In this document: positions 28,266-37,304 of the stretch, piece by piece
How the letters are laid out: each line of letters opens with the position of its first letter
How positions within the stretch are numbered: the stretch's first letter is position 1
Made by a program: the position numbers and the translations under genes
Source: Pseudoalteromonas luteoviolacea S2607
GTDB lineage: Bacteria; Pseudomonadota; Gammaproteobacteria; Enterobacterales; Alteromonadaceae
Direction of reading: 5' to 3'
DNA length: 64,000 bases
Assembly (NCBI RefSeq): GCF_001625575.1
Contig: NZ_AUXV01000072.1
Coordinates: forward strand, 248,001 to 312,000
Notes under the pieces: model-generated
What the model was told of the DNA's origin: nothing
Databases searched by the model: none
What the model saw: only the letters and a program-made list of their open reading frames with translations

Positions 28266-29183
28266 ATGCTCAAAGTAACCTTAGAGCAATGGCGAATGTT
28301 TAAAGCGGTTGTTGATTTTGGTGGTTTCAATCAAGCCTCTCAGCAAATCCACAAAAGCCAATCCAGTATTCATAATTCAGTGAATAAAATCGAAACCGCA
28401 TTAGGCGTCAAACTATTTCGCATCGAAGGACGAAAAACAGTATTAACAGAAGCGGGTGAGTTAATGCTGCGCCGAGTGGAATACTTGCTAAACGAAGCAT
28501 CCAAAGTCGAAACAATCGGTACTACCCTCGCCGAAGGGGTTGAAACAAAATTACGCATAGCCATCGATGAAATATTTCCCTCGCATATGCTGTACCAAGT
28601 CCTTGATAAAGTCTCGAGTGAGTTTCCATTTTTGCGTATTGAATTGGTTGAATCCGTGCTCAATGGCGCCAATGAGCAACTCGAAAATGCGCTGGTAGAC
28701 ATTGCGGTTTCAGCTTTCACACTAGAAGGACTGTTTAGCGAAGAGTTGTGCCAGATTGATTTTATCGCTGTAGCAAGTCCAGAGCATGCACTCCATCAGA
28801 CCTCGCGACAACTCACTCTGGAAGATCTTAAGTCACATCGTCAAATAGTCGTACGAGACTCAGCTGTCGCGAAAAGCCATGATTCGGGTTGGTTGCAAGC
28901 TTCACAGCGGTGGACTGTCAGCCATATGCGTACATCTATTGACATGATTAAACAAGGATTCGGTTTTGCTTGGCTACCCGTACCACTCATCGAGCAAGCG
29001 CTAAATAAAGGCGAGCTAATCCCATTAGATTTGCAAACAGGGCGTACACGCAAAGCCCAACTGCATCTTACTTTTGTCGACGGAGACAGCCTTGGGCCCG
29101 CAGCGAGAGCATTTTTAGGTGAACTTAGATACCAGAGCATGATGATGCCAACATCGCAATTAGCACTGGCAGATAAAGGTTAA
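28266..29183 (+). CDS. LysR family transcriptional regulator
   Basis: 305 residues with AGGAATT before the ATG. The helix-turn-helix (FNQASQQIHKSQSSIHNSVNKIE in part, about 20-42) is followed by an effector-binding domain. It is transcribed towards the lipoate-ligase-family gene 70 bp downstream, which may be co-transcribed or its target. A palindrome fitting a LysR box lies upstream. Effector unknown. Confidence 0.92.
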   Translation: MLKVTLEQWRMFKAVVDFGGFNQASQQIHKSQSSIHNSVNKIETALGVKLFRIEGRKTVLTEAGELMLRRVEYLLNEASKVETIGTTLAEGVETKLRIAIDEIFPSHMLYQVLDKVSSEFPFLRIELVESVLNGANEQLENALVDIAVSAFTLEGLFSEELCQIDFIAVASPEHALHQTSRQLTLEDLKSHRQIVVRDSAVAKSHDSGWLQASQRWTVSHMRTSIDMIKQGFGFAWLPVPLIEQALNKGELIPLDLQTGRTRKAQLHLTFVDGDSLGPAARAFLGELRYQSMMMPTSQLALADKG

Positions 29184-29254
29184 ATACACAATAAACTTTT
29201 ACGTCTACACTAAACCACGATGCGTAACATGTTAATCAAAGGAAGTAATGGCTC

Positions 29255-30022
29255 ATGACAGAAAAAGAACTTGCAAAACGCCTATATCAGTCTCACCATT
29301 GGACTGTGCTCAATGAGCCAATTGCGCAAAATACAGACCATGCTCTTGCACAGGATGCAGCCTTATTGAAACAGGTTGCCAAAGGAGAGCAGCCCGCGAC
29401 AATTCGCTTGTGGGAATGCCCACAATCGTTGATTGTAAGCCGTAAAGAAGCCAAGCTCCCTTTTTTTGCACAAGCTTGCCAAACACTATCACAACTCGAC
29501 TGGCCAGTTTCAGTTCGAGACAGCGGTGGCACCGCGGTGCCCCATGGACCGGGGATCTTAAACTTCTCATTGATATTCGCGCAGACCAAATCTCAAGCGC
29601 TGGATGTGGATGAAATTTACATTGCTTTATGTGAACCGATCCGCAGTGCACTCAATAATCTTGGCATTCAAAGTGAGTATGGCGAAACACCCGGAGCTTA
29701 CTGTGATGGGCGCTTTAATTTAAACATCGAATCACTAAAAGTCACAGGGACTGCCCAACGTATTGCATTATCATCCACCAATAATCATGGACTGCACCGG
29801 GGTATTCTAGCCCAAGCTATGATTATGGTTGAGGCAGACCCACAACACACGACTGCGATTGTTAATCAGTTTTATCGGCTATCGGGGGCTGATAATTTGT
29901 ATGATCCAGCCGCCTCAACAAGTGTCGACAGGCACCTGTCTGGTTCATATACACCGGGCAAACTCACTCAAGTGTTACGACAAGAACTGCTACTTAATAT
30001 TGAAGGCTTTAGAGGTACATAA
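29255..30022 (+). CDS. Lipoate-protein ligase family protein
   Basis: 255 residues of the BPL/LplA/LipB fold. RDSGGTAVPHGPGILNFS (about 88-105) is the RRxSGGGAVxHDxGxLN-type motif, and Lys in LKVTGTAQR (about residue 160) matches the lysine that contacts the activated acyl group. It should attach lipoate or a related acyl group to a target lysine, or act in octanoyl transfer. The GAVxHD motif is varied here (TAVPHG), so the activity is not certain. It follows a LysR gene. An out-of-frame ATG lies nearer to the AAGGAA site than the chosen start. Confidence 0.82.
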   Translation: MTEKELAKRLYQSHHWTVLNEPIAQNTDHALAQDAALLKQVAKGEQPATIRLWECPQSLIVSRKEAKLPFFAQACQTLSQLDWPVSVRDSGGTAVPHGPGILNFSLIFAQTKSQALDVDEIYIALCEPIRSALNNLGIQSEYGETPGAYCDGRFNLNIESLKVTGTAQRIALSSTNNHGLHRGILAQAMIMVEADPQHTTAIVNQFYRLSGADNLYDPAASTSVDRHLSGSYTPGKLTQVLRQELLLNIEGFRGT

Positions 30023-30105
30023 CGGCACACATAACCCACAATGACAGATTAATACCATAAAAGCATTGAGAAACTCAGAATAAACATGCTAATTTTTAAC
30101 TTCAC

Positions 30106-30157
30106 GGCAATATTGCCAATGCCTGATTGATGAGTTGTACAGATATTCATGTGAATA
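30106..30157 (+). promoter_or_regulatory. Two short palindromes upstream of leader peptide 1
   Basis: GGCAATATTGCC (30106-30117) is a perfect 12-bp palindrome, and TATTCA-TG-TGAATA (30144-30157) is a 6-2-6 inverted repeat. Both lie within 85 bp of the peptide start at 30188 and could be operators. Confidence 0.35.
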
Positions 30158-30187
30158 ACATATTTCTAATAAAACAAGGAAAAGATC

Positions 30188-30340
30188 ATGAAGTTGAAGA
30201 TAAAAGCGAAAGCACTAAAAACACTAAGCGCCGATCAACAACGTCTCCCTAACCAGCTAACGAGACAGATCGCAGCAGGTAAATACCCTGTCACTACCTC
30301 AACCTGTGGCACGGATGCGTGCAAATGGTTAACCTGCTAG
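30188..30340 (+). CDS. Leader-bearing Cys peptide 1 (RiPP-precursor-like)
   Basis: A 50-residue peptide, missed by usual length cut-offs. AAGGA lies 7 nt before the ATG and a strong terminator follows, so it is a compact single-gene unit. The lysine-rich start MKLKIKAKALKTLS and the mid-segment LPNQLTRQIAAG match the layout of the peptides at 34601 and 63786. After the AAG/GG-like end at about residue 31 the tail is polar (Thr, Ser, Lys) with Cys at 40, 45 and 50, evenly spaced, the last residue being Cys. This layout resembles leader plus core of ribosomally made, modified peptides with LxLxKxxIxxL leaders (as in class I lanthipeptides of Bacteroidota). No modifying enzyme or dedicated exporter is adjacent. 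That it is such a precursor is inference. Confidence 0.72.
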   Translation: MKLKIKAKALKTLSADQQRLPNQLTRQIAAGKYPVTTSTCGTDACKWLTC

Positions 30341-30361
30341 TAGCCGACCAAAGCTGATATC

Positions 30362-30394
30362 AAAAGCCTATTGTGTGGTCATAAATAGGCTTTT
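30362..30394 (+). terminator. Terminator of leader peptide 1
   Basis: An 11-bp perfect stem (AAAAGCCTATT with AATAGGCTTTT) with an 11-nt loop ends in TTTT, 21 nt after the peptide stop. Confidence 0.85.
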
Positions 30395-30459
30395 ACCCTC
30401 ACCCCATTTCACGTCTATTTCACACCAAAGCTCCAATACTTAAATAAAAAGGAGCACGC

Positions 30460-31152
30460 ATGATGGCAATAAAACACGCACTATATACCTGCTTATTTGT
30501 TTCTTTCTCAACGTTGGCGCTTGAGGGGACACATCAACAGTTTGTAGAAAAGGCAATTGCAAAATTTCAAGCAACTGAACGCAGCAAGTGGGCTTTCACC
30601 TATTATAACAACGAGGTCGAGGAAGGCGAAAAAACCGAAGTTTACGCGCAGTATGCCCCACAAAATCCCCATGGAGAACGCTGGCAATTACTTAAACTCA
30701 ATGGAATAAAACCAACGCCAAAAGAAGCAAAAAACTTTGCATCTAATCGCGAGCACCAAGGCTATAGCATCAAACTCACAGAACTTATTAATCCAAATGC
30801 GCTCTCTTTAGACAAAGAGACGGATCAAACCATCACATTTACCTACCCTGTCGAACTTGCTGATCTTGGTAAAGATGCGATAGGAAAACTGACAGGCACA
30901 GTCACAATTAATAAATCTACAGCCAGCATTGAAGAGGTAAACATTATTAATACTGAGACGTTTAGCCCCGTGGCACTTGCGGATATCAGCCATTTTAAAT
31001 TAAGCATGCAATTTCAGACCATTAACAATAGTGTTTTACCTAAAAACACGCATATGGAGATGAACGGCACTTTCTCCTTTTTTGTCGATATTGAAGAAAC
31101 CTCACAGACAACCTTCTCCAACTACCAGTTTTTGGGCACAAAAAAAATATAA
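30460..31152 (+). CDS. Exported protein of unknown function
   Basis: 230 residues with GGAG 5 nt before the ATG. A signal peptide (hydrophobic residues 5-20, cleavage near LALEG) is followed by a mainly beta mature chain with no Cys. The middle contains many charged residues and repeated strand-like segments (TITFTYPVEL, LTGTVTINKSTAS, MEMNGTFSFFVDI), suggesting a periplasmic beta-rich protein. No family recognised. It lies between leader peptide 1 and fetB with its own start signals. Confidence 0.75.
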   Translation: MMAIKHALYTCLFVSFSTLALEGTHQQFVEKAIAKFQATERSKWAFTYYNNEVEEGEKTEVYAQYAPQNPHGERWQLLKLNGIKPTPKEAKNFASNREHQGYSIKLTELINPNALSLDKETDQTITFTYPVELADLGKDAIGKLTGTVTINKSTASIEEVNIINTETFSPVALADISHFKLSMQFQTINNSVLPKNTHMEMNGTFSFFVDIEETSQTTFSNYQFLGTKKI

Positions 31153-31315
31153 ACATAATGAGCGGGCTGCTTTTATTGCGCCAGCCCCCTCTTCAACTTC
31201 GCCATCCTTTCATACTGGTTTTTTCAATAAAAGTGTCATGCTCCAGTGCTAGCTTAGTCACAGCGTCAACAATAATTAACTAACCCATGTTGGATAGATT
31301 AAGATAGTTTCGATT

Positions 31316-32101
31316 ATGCAAAGTGTTATAGATATTCAATGGTGGCAATTAGCCACTTTTAGCCTCACATTACTCATTCCATTTTACATAAACTTTCATT
31401 ATCAGTTAGGTTTTGCCAAAGACGCATTGGTGGGTTTAGGTCGCATGACGCTACAACTGATAATGATAGGTTTATACTTAGAGTTTTTATTTCAGTTGAA
31501 TAACATTTGGATCAATCTTAGTTGGCTGATTATCATGGTAATTGTGGGTACTTCAGCTATTGTCAGCAAAACAAAGCTGCCTCTGAAAGCCCTATTTTTT
31601 CCGGTCGCAATGAGCCTTGCCGCAGGGCTATTTCCACTGCTGATAATACTCACTACGGCAGTGATTAAGCCAGACCCCTATTATCATGCACAGTACGCAA
31701 TTCCGCTAGCAGGCATGCTACTTGGCAACAGTCTAACCAGTAATATCGTCTGCTTGCAGAGCTTCTTTTCTTCTCTAAAAGAGCGCTGGCCAGAATATCA
31801 AGCAGCTTTATCTTTGGGGGCTTCCCCATTAGAGGCAACGCGCCCTTTTGTTCAACATGCACTACAGCATGCTTTAGCACCTATGTTAGCAACAATGGCA
31901 ACGACAGGATTGGTGACAATACCGGGCATGATGACAGGTCAAATCCTAGGAGGCGCATCTCCTATGGTCGCCATTAAATATCAGTTGATGATTATGATTG
32001 CCATTTTTGTGATGATGAGCATGGCATCGACGCTTTGTTTGTATTTGGTTATTAGAAAAACACTGACAAATGAAGGAAGGCCACAGGTTGCTATGGCCTA
32101 A
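31316..32101 (+). CDS. fetB: FetB-type ABC permease (UPF0014), without its ATPase
   Basis: 261 residues, six to seven membrane spans. IPLAGMLLGNSLTSN, ALSLGASPLEA and TTGLVTIPGMMTGQILGG are the conserved UPF0014/FetB blocks. In E. coli FetAB exports iron and protects against peroxide. The ATPase gene fetA normally lies directly upstream in the same operon; here the upstream neighbour is an unrelated exported protein, so the partner must be elsewhere or the permease works differently. A terminator shared with the convergent S9 peptidase follows. Confidence 0.88.
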   Translation: MQSVIDIQWWQLATFSLTLLIPFYINFHYQLGFAKDALVGLGRMTLQLIMIGLYLEFLFQLNNIWINLSWLIIMVIVGTSAIVSKTKLPLKALFFPVAMSLAAGLFPLLIILTTAVIKPDPYYHAQYAIPLAGMLLGNSLTSNIVCLQSFFSSLKERWPEYQAALSLGASPLEATRPFVQHALQHALAPMLATMATTGLVTIPGMMTGQILGGASPMVAIKYQLMIMIAIFVMMSMASTLCLYLVIRKTLTNEGRPQVAMA

Positions 32102-32108
32102 AACAGTA

Positions 32109-32131
32109 AACGGAGCCCCATCAGCTCCGTT
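32109..32131. terminator. Two-way terminator between fetB and the S9 peptidase
   Basis: An 8-bp stem (AACGGAGC with GCTCCGTT) with a 7-nt loop lies in the 38-nt gap between the two convergent stops; short A/T tracts lie on both sides. Confidence 0.7.
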
Positions 32132-32139
32132 AAAATGGT

Positions 32140-34203
32140 TTATGACGGGTCTTTATACTTTTCGAACCACGCCATAATATTACCAATCTTTTGAATAAGG
32201 TTACTGGGCTTTGCCGCTATACCATGACCCGCTTTAGGGATACGTACCATCGCCGTATCAATATTTCGTAATTGCAGAGCTTGATAGTACTGTTCTGTTT
32301 CACTCATTGGAGTACGATAATCTAACTCACCTGTCAGCAGCATGGTTGGTGTTTTTACATTGCCAACTAAAGACAATGGAGAACGCTTCCACAAGTGCTC
32401 TGTCTTTTCCCATGGCATCCCAGGCATCCAGTATTTTGCATAATAATTATAAGCATCGGCGGTCAATACAAAGCTAATCCAATTGATTACAGGTTTTGCT
32501 ACAACCGCAGCTTTAAATCTGTCGGTATTACCGATAATCCAAGCTGTAAGTACACCACCTCCTGAACCACCAGTAACAAATAGGTTATTGTCATCGATGA
32601 AGTTTTTAGCCACCATGCCATCAACAACATCCATTAAATCATTGTAATCTTTTGATGGGTAATCATGGTGAATTAAATTGGCAAACTCTTCACCATATGA
32701 CGTACTTCCTCGTGGGTTTGACCACACGACCACATAGCCTTTGGCAGCCATCAGTTGTACCTCAGTACTGAAGTTTGGACCATATGCTGTATGTGGGCCT
32801 CCGTGGATCTCTAAGATCAAAGGGTATTTCTTAGCGCTATCAAAATTTGGGGGTAATGCATACCATGCCTCAATCTCTCGCCCATCCACAGAAGATTTTA
32901 CCGTTAATGCTTTTACCTGCGCACTCTTCTTATGACCAAGAAGATCTTCATTAAGCTCCGTGAGCATGGAAACACTCCGTCGCTTGTCAACCAATGCCAG
33001 ATCTGCGGGCCGCTGCGTATTGGCTGCGGTGACCACTAAACGGCCATTACCTGCAACTGCAAAGTCACCAGATGTATAAGGTCGACCTAAAGATTGCCCG
33101 CCTAACGACGCAAGTTTCTCGGTCACTTTTCCTTTCAAAGTAACATGACCAACATACTGTTGACCGTGATCGTCGTAGCTAAAATACAAGCCGCGACCTT
33201 TTTTATCCCATTGATGAGATTTAATAGGGCGGTCCAAAGATTCAGTTAAGTTGACAGGCTCTTTGCCATCTAAGCCCACCATGTAAATATCAAAGTTTTG
33301 GCTTGAACGCTTGTTATCTTTAAAACCAAGATAGGCGATTTTGTTTCTTTGATAGTTGATCTTAGGTCTATGCTCGGGACCAACCTCGTTAGTAATTTGC
33401 GTAACATGCTGAGTCGCAACATCTATGCGGAATATATCTGACTCTCTAGGTCTATCCTGCCAGTCTTTATGTCGATCGGCACTAAAGTAGATAGACTTAC
33501 CATCTTCACTCCATGTCATTTGAGAGCGGTGATGAAAATCACCCGTCGTTAATTGACGTGGTGTACCACCTTCAGAAGGCACCACATAAATATGTTCATA
33601 ACCATGTTTGATAAATCCGCCACCATCTCTACGGTACAGCTTGGTATCAATATAGGTCGCATTGCCTGCCCACTGTGCACCTTTTGGTTTTTTTGGCATC
33701 TCTTTAAAAATACCGCTATGGGCTTTGGGTTTAAACATCGTAAAGGCAATCCATTTACCATCCGGTGACCAACTCAGATTACGAACACCTTGCGTCACAT
33801 TCGTAACTCGAGCAGTGTTACCGCTCTCTAACCAACGCACATACAGTTGATTATCACCCTCAGCATTTGTTAAATAAGCCACACGTGAACCATCTGGTGA
33901 ATATCGTGCACTTCGATACTGCTTGTTGCCGGATAACAATGGGCTGTGTGTTTTATTTTTTAAATCCAGCTCCCATAAGTTAGAGCGAACACTATCAGAC
34001 ATAATGTCCATAGCGCGACGCTCATATAGGACTTTATAGCCACTTGGGTGTACCTCAGGCGAAGCCGCGTATTCGATATTAAAGACATCTTCATATTGCC
34101 AAATATCATTCGTCAAACTTTGACTGCTGTTTGCCATCAGTGACGTAGCTGTAAGCAAGTTCGCCATACAGACTGCAACTTTTAAGTTTTTGTATTTTCT
34201 CAT
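32140..34203 (-). CDS. S9 family peptidase (acylaminoacyl/dipeptidyl-peptidase-like)
   Basis: 687 residues, exported (signal peptide to about MANSSQ). ATG 34203 was chosen because GAG lies 7 nt upstream; an ATG two codons earlier is too close to it. The N-terminal half is a WD/TolB-like propeller (YSPDGSRVAYL, WSPDGKWIAFT). The C-terminal alpha/beta-hydrolase domain has Ser547 (GGSGGG), Asp628 (ELDYRTP) and His660 (AGHGIA). Such enzymes remove dipeptides or acyl-amino acids from peptide N termini. It is a paralogue of the truncated gene at the window start, with identical triad spacing. It is divergent, over about 400 bp, from leader peptide 2. Confidence 0.94.
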   Translation of the reverse strand: MRKYKNLKVAVCMANLLTATSLMANSSQSLTNDIWQYEDVFNIEYAASPEVHPSGYKVLYERRAMDIMSDSVRSNLWELDLKNKTHSPLLSGNKQYRSARYSPDGSRVAYLTNAEGDNQLYVRWLESGNTARVTNVTQGVRNLSWSPDGKWIAFTMFKPKAHSGIFKEMPKKPKGAQWAGNATYIDTKLYRRDGGGFIKHGYEHIYVVPSEGGTPRQLTTGDFHHRSQMTWSEDGKSIYFSADRHKDWQDRPRESDIFRIDVATQHVTQITNEVGPEHRPKINYQRNKIAYLGFKDNKRSSQNFDIYMVGLDGKEPVNLTESLDRPIKSHQWDKKGRGLYFSYDDHGQQYVGHVTLKGKVTEKLASLGGQSLGRPYTSGDFAVAGNGRLVVTAANTQRPADLALVDKRRSVSMLTELNEDLLGHKKSAQVKALTVKSSVDGREIEAWYALPPNFDSAKKYPLILEIHGGPHTAYGPNFSTEVQLMAAKGYVVVWSNPRGSTSYGEEFANLIHHDYPSKDYNDLMDVVDGMVAKNFIDDNNLFVTGGSGGGVLTAWIIGNTDRFKAAVVAKPVINWISFVLTADAYNYYAKYWMPGMPWEKTEHLWKRSPLSLVGNVKTPTMLLTGELDYRTPMSETEQYYQALQLRNIDTAMVRIPKAGHGIAAKPSNLIQKIGNIMAWFEKYKDPS

Positions 34204-34600
34204 ACCCATACTCGTGGAATTGTAATAGTTAACGCCCTAAATGCGTCACCTTAAGTACACAACTGTGCACACCTTTTTATGCTCATGGGCATAAAGATGC
34301 CTCAATAAACGGCACAAATAAAAGCTTAATGCGACCAACAGCCTGTATTGTCGCAATTTATTATTTATTGGTTTAGTTCTGCGCTCATTGTGCTATCTCC
34401 AAAATTTCATACGCTAATCAATACTTTCGGTCGTTTTAAGCTAGTTTTCAAAATAAATACAGCAACTTAAAAGACCCCCTTACAAAGTGGCAGGTTCCCA
34501 CATCGTCTATCATCAGCACTAAGCCTTATTTTGCAATTGACAGCGTTATCATATCCTGCAAAGCTGGTAACGAACAAAAAACAACCAGAAGGAGCTCGAA
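34204..34600. other. 397-bp region between S9 peptidase and leader peptide 2
   Basis: No credible gene found. It holds a 7-bp inverted repeat TTTATGC-6-GCATAAA at 34276-34295, close to the peptidase start, and TTGACA at 34537 before the peptide gene without a good -10 partner. It should contain two divergent promoters. Confidence 0.5.
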
Positions 34601-34786
34601 ATGAAATTAAAATTAAGCAAAAAAAACATAAAGCAACTTAATAATAAGACACTCAATCACGAGGTAACAAACCAAGTTGGCGCAGGGGCTATCGCATCAA
34701 AAGATTACTGGTGTCACTCAGGGCAAATGCCATGCTGGACCAATGGACCCTGTATTACAACTCCACATAGAGGGTGTAGGCAGTAG
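34601..34786 (+). CDS. Leader-bearing Cys peptide 2 (RiPP-precursor-like)
   Basis: 61 residues; AAGGAG lies 6 nt before the ATG. The N terminus MKLKLSKKNIKQLNNK and the segment VTNQVGAG match peptides 1 and 3. The tail after residue 29 has four Cys (38, 45, 51, 59), Trp, Gly, Pro and several Ser/Thr, unlike either other tail: a conserved leader with variable cores. The CxxxxxxC, C-x5-C and C-x7-C spacings could allow two disulfides or thioether rings. It stands alone; the nearest genes are an S9 peptidase upstream and a fibrinogen-like protein downstream. A precursor role is inferred; a toxin-like disulfide peptide is an alternative. Confidence 0.75.
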   Translation: MKLKLSKKNIKQLNNKTLNHEVTNQVGAGAIASKDYWCHSGQMPCWTNGPCITTPHRGCRQ

Positions 34787-34820
34787 GTTTAGATAAGTAT
34801 TCTTATTTATTGCGCTTCGT

Positions 34821-34846
34821 AATGCCGAGGCGGGCTGTACGGCATT
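34821..34846 (+). terminator. Hairpin after leader peptide 2
   Basis: A 7-bp stem (AATGCCG with CGGCATT) and a 12-nt loop lie 35 nt after the stop. T residues follow only at a distance, so this is a weak terminator candidate. Confidence 0.45.
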
Positions 34847-34988
34847 CACTTAAATTCAATTTTTGGCTACTAACTTACATGACGTGTATTTATTAGGCCT
34901 AATCACTATGTAATCACCCATACTGCGCTTTTAGATGAGAAGCCGTATTCAACTAGATTAAAAAACAAACGCATAGACATAATCTAGA

Positions 34989-35025
34989 AATGGCAAAAGC
35001 AACTGCCACACAGCGCTTTGCCATT
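34989..35025 (-). terminator. Hairpin after the fibrinogen-like gene
   Basis: A 9-bp stem (AATGGCAAA with TTTGCCATT) with a 19-nt loop lies 37 nt beyond the stop of the reverse-strand gene, followed in that direction by TTTCT. Confidence 0.45.
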
Positions 35026-35062
35026 CAGTGTCAACGGAAGCAACTAAACCATTAATCCGTAT

Positions 35063-36109
35063 TTATCGAGCCCACAACAAACCCCAGCGAGTTCCGTTTG
35101 CCTGAGCTAAGTAACTGCATCGTGATGAACCCAATGACGTAGGTCTATAAACACCATGCGCAAGCCAACATGAATGATTTCCCGCATGAATATCTCGCTG
35201 CCAACCTACGACGTTGGTGTTGTTTCTATCAGTATTAATCAAACAGTGTGTAAACGCTGTGCCTGTTACTTGATATGTGGCACGGCAATCTGGCAAAGGT
35301 GTATTTTTCTGCTTTTCTTGCTGATCTAAATAGCCCCATGTGTAGCGCACCATATCTAGCTCAGCTTCGCTCATCGCTGTTTGATATGCATTTCTGCAAC
35401 TGGCAAAGTCACATGCCACCTGCTCTCTAATATCTCTGAAAGCGCCCAAAGAGCCTTGATATAGCCCTGTGGCAGTAGGGTTAGTTGGTGTTGTATCTGG
35501 TTGAGGCGAATAGTCGCTAATATACTGTTTACCGCCCGGCTCTGATTTACTGTAAGTACCGATGAGCGTCCAGCCCCCTTCGTCTGTTTCCATATCACAA
35601 TAGGCTTCAAATTGTGCATGGGCACCCGCACCGTCTGGATCTATGGTATAAACACCAGATAATGCTTCAGGGTTTTCACTTAGAATTTGCGCACAGTTTA
35701 CCGGCACAGAAACTTCGGCCGATTTAGTGTCGAGCCTAAAGTCACCTGCGTTGTTATTTGGGCCATACCAAGTACCTCGATATCCTTGTTGCGCGCTTCC
35801 TTGGCCTAAAAAGTATACTCGTTTGCCTTCATTGGCGATTGTAAATTGAATACGCTGCACAACGCCTGAGCCAAGCTCAAAAGTATTGGGCAGTTCAAAT
35901 TCCCCCTGAATCACTGACGCATCGGGGGATGCATTATTAACTGCATTAAACTGATTGGCATAGGTTGTTAAAGTTAGCGTCTGTAATTGCGAAGTACTCG
36001 AGTCCAGTACACCATTTAACTGAGTATCGGTGAGCAGTTCCCATTGAGTATTGGAAGCGAGGGTTGACGTTGAGAGCGTTGCTAAAATTAGCGCGGTTAA
36101 TTGGTTCAT
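35063..36109 (-). CDS. Secreted protein with fibrinogen-like C-terminal domain
   Basis: 348 residues; ATG 36109 chosen for AAGGA 5 nt upstream (the open frame runs 18 nt further). A signal peptide (ALILATLSTSTLAS) precedes an N-terminal beta region. From about residue 150 the chain shows the fibrinogen-related signature: SGVYTIDPDG, AYCDMETDEGGWTLIG, then several Cys near the C terminus and a final WGLLWAR. Such domains bind glycans or surface ligands and are common in animals; bacterial copies are usually secreted and probably adhesive. It has seven or more Cys, suggesting disulfides. It lies beside leader peptide 2, convergent, with no clear link. Confidence 0.82.
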   Translation of the reverse strand: MNQLTALILATLSTSTLASNTQWELLTDTQLNGVLDSSTSQLQTLTLTTYANQFNAVNNASPDASVIQGEFELPNTFELGSGVVQRIQFTIANEGKRVYFLGQGSAQQGYRGTWYGPNNNAGDFRLDTKSAEVSVPVNCAQILSENPEALSGVYTIDPDGAGAHAQFEAYCDMETDEGGWTLIGTYSKSEPGGKQYISDYSPQPDTTPTNPTATGLYQGSLGAFRDIREQVACDFASCRNAYQTAMSEAELDMVRYTWGYLDQQEKQKNTPLPDCRATYQVTGTAFTHCLINTDRNNTNVVGWQRDIHAGNHSCWLAHGVYRPTSLGSSRCSYLAQANGTRWGLLWAR

Positions 36110-36218
36110 GATAGTCCTTTTTATCATTTTTAATCACCGCAATCATGGCATAAACACTCATGAATTCAATAATATAATATACTTATAATTTTTTAATTTT
36201 ATGATAAACAATCTCGTA

Positions 36219-37220
36219 CTACCAATCGCATTGCTTCACTTTTTCAAACCAAGGTCGGTTAAATCGGACTGGTTTCGGCGCAACACTTTTTGGTAATTCG
36301 ACATCCATTGCACCGGCAAGATGCTGCGCTACAAGCGCTCTAATTCTCTCATCATCAAGCTGTTCATATGCAGATAAAAGCATCGTCTTTTCTTGTTCGT
36401 TAAGCGGATCGCCTTGCATATGCTTAAAGCGAGTGTTTAACCACAGTAACAACGATTGCTTAGCTGTGTTGGGAAAGGCCTGTGCCAGTGTTTCTGTTGG
36501 TCGGTATAATCTTTGAAAATTAATCCATTGCTGCTGAATCACAAACACAAACAATAAATTAACCCCTGCGGATATTTGTCCAGAACGTTTATCCACGTTT
36601 TGATAACCAGCAAGTGCTACCCTAAAATGTTGCTCAGCCAAGGTAATGTTTCCTTCTTCTAGCGCTATCATCCCTTGGTTGTTTTCAATAATCGCGAGCA
36701 GATTTTTCCTATCTGCTAAACGCGCCATCTTTTTCGCTTTCACATAGAGCGCTTTTGCTTTTTCCAGATCATTTAGCTGCCGAGCCAATAGAGCCAAGCT
36801 ATTTGTGAGCGTCAACCTTTGCCTATCATTTATGGCATGTTTATATGAACACTCAAAACTCAGTTGCGCATCTTGAAGGTAATCGTGTTTACGCAGCCAA
36901 ATACCGGTCCCGCTCGTAATCGATACTAGCTTGTCGATAAAGTAAGGATGCTTGTGATGATGAAAGACCACCTCTAAAGAGTCTATTAGTAGTTTGTTAT
37001 TGCCAGTCGGCACAGCTGCTCGCATTGCTGCGATATGCCACCGCACTTGTTGTGCGTTTGTCATTGCATGGATATGTGGAATAGCATTAAGAATAGCAAG
37101 CGAGCGAGATGGATCAATACGTAGGTAGTCTTCCGCTTCCTTAATTTTTTCGTCAATTGTGGTGGCAGTTGCACTGTTACAAATTAGCCCAAGCAACAAA
37201 ATAAACCCAGCTAATCGCAC
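36219..37220 (-). CDS. Exported TPR-repeat protein
   Basis: 333 residues from GTG 37220, chosen because GGAG lies 7 nt upstream and the chain then begins with a tidy signal peptide (RLAGFILLLGLICNSATA). The longest frame starts 16 codons earlier. The mature protein is all helical, with TPR-like pairs around residues 125-235 (ALLARQLNDLEKAKALYVKA, NNQGMIALEEGNITLAEQHF). It resembles the sensor half of CadC-like or kinase proteins but has no DNA-binding or kinase domain. It may be an envelope scaffold. Role unknown. Confidence 0.78.
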   Translation of the reverse strand: MRLAGFILLLGLICNSATATTIDEKIKEAEDYLRIDPSRSLAILNAIPHIHAMTNAQQVRWHIAAMRAAVPTGNNKLLIDSLEVVFHHHKHPYFIDKLVSITSGTGIWLRKHDYLQDAQLSFECSYKHAINDRQRLTLTNSLALLARQLNDLEKAKALYVKAKKMARLADRKNLLAIIENNQGMIALEEGNITLAEQHFRVALAGYQNVDKRSGQISAGVNLLFVFVIQQQWINFQRLYRPTETLAQAFPNTAKQSLLLWLNTRFKHMQGDPLNEQEKTMLLSAYEQLDDERIRALVAQHLAGAMDVELPKSVAPKPVRFNRPWFEKVKQCDW

Positions 37221-37304
37221 ACTACCTCTCCAACAAATGACCTCCTTTACACTATAGATAGCAATCACATATTATTCAAAACCCACTTATGGGAATGCTC
37301 TGCG

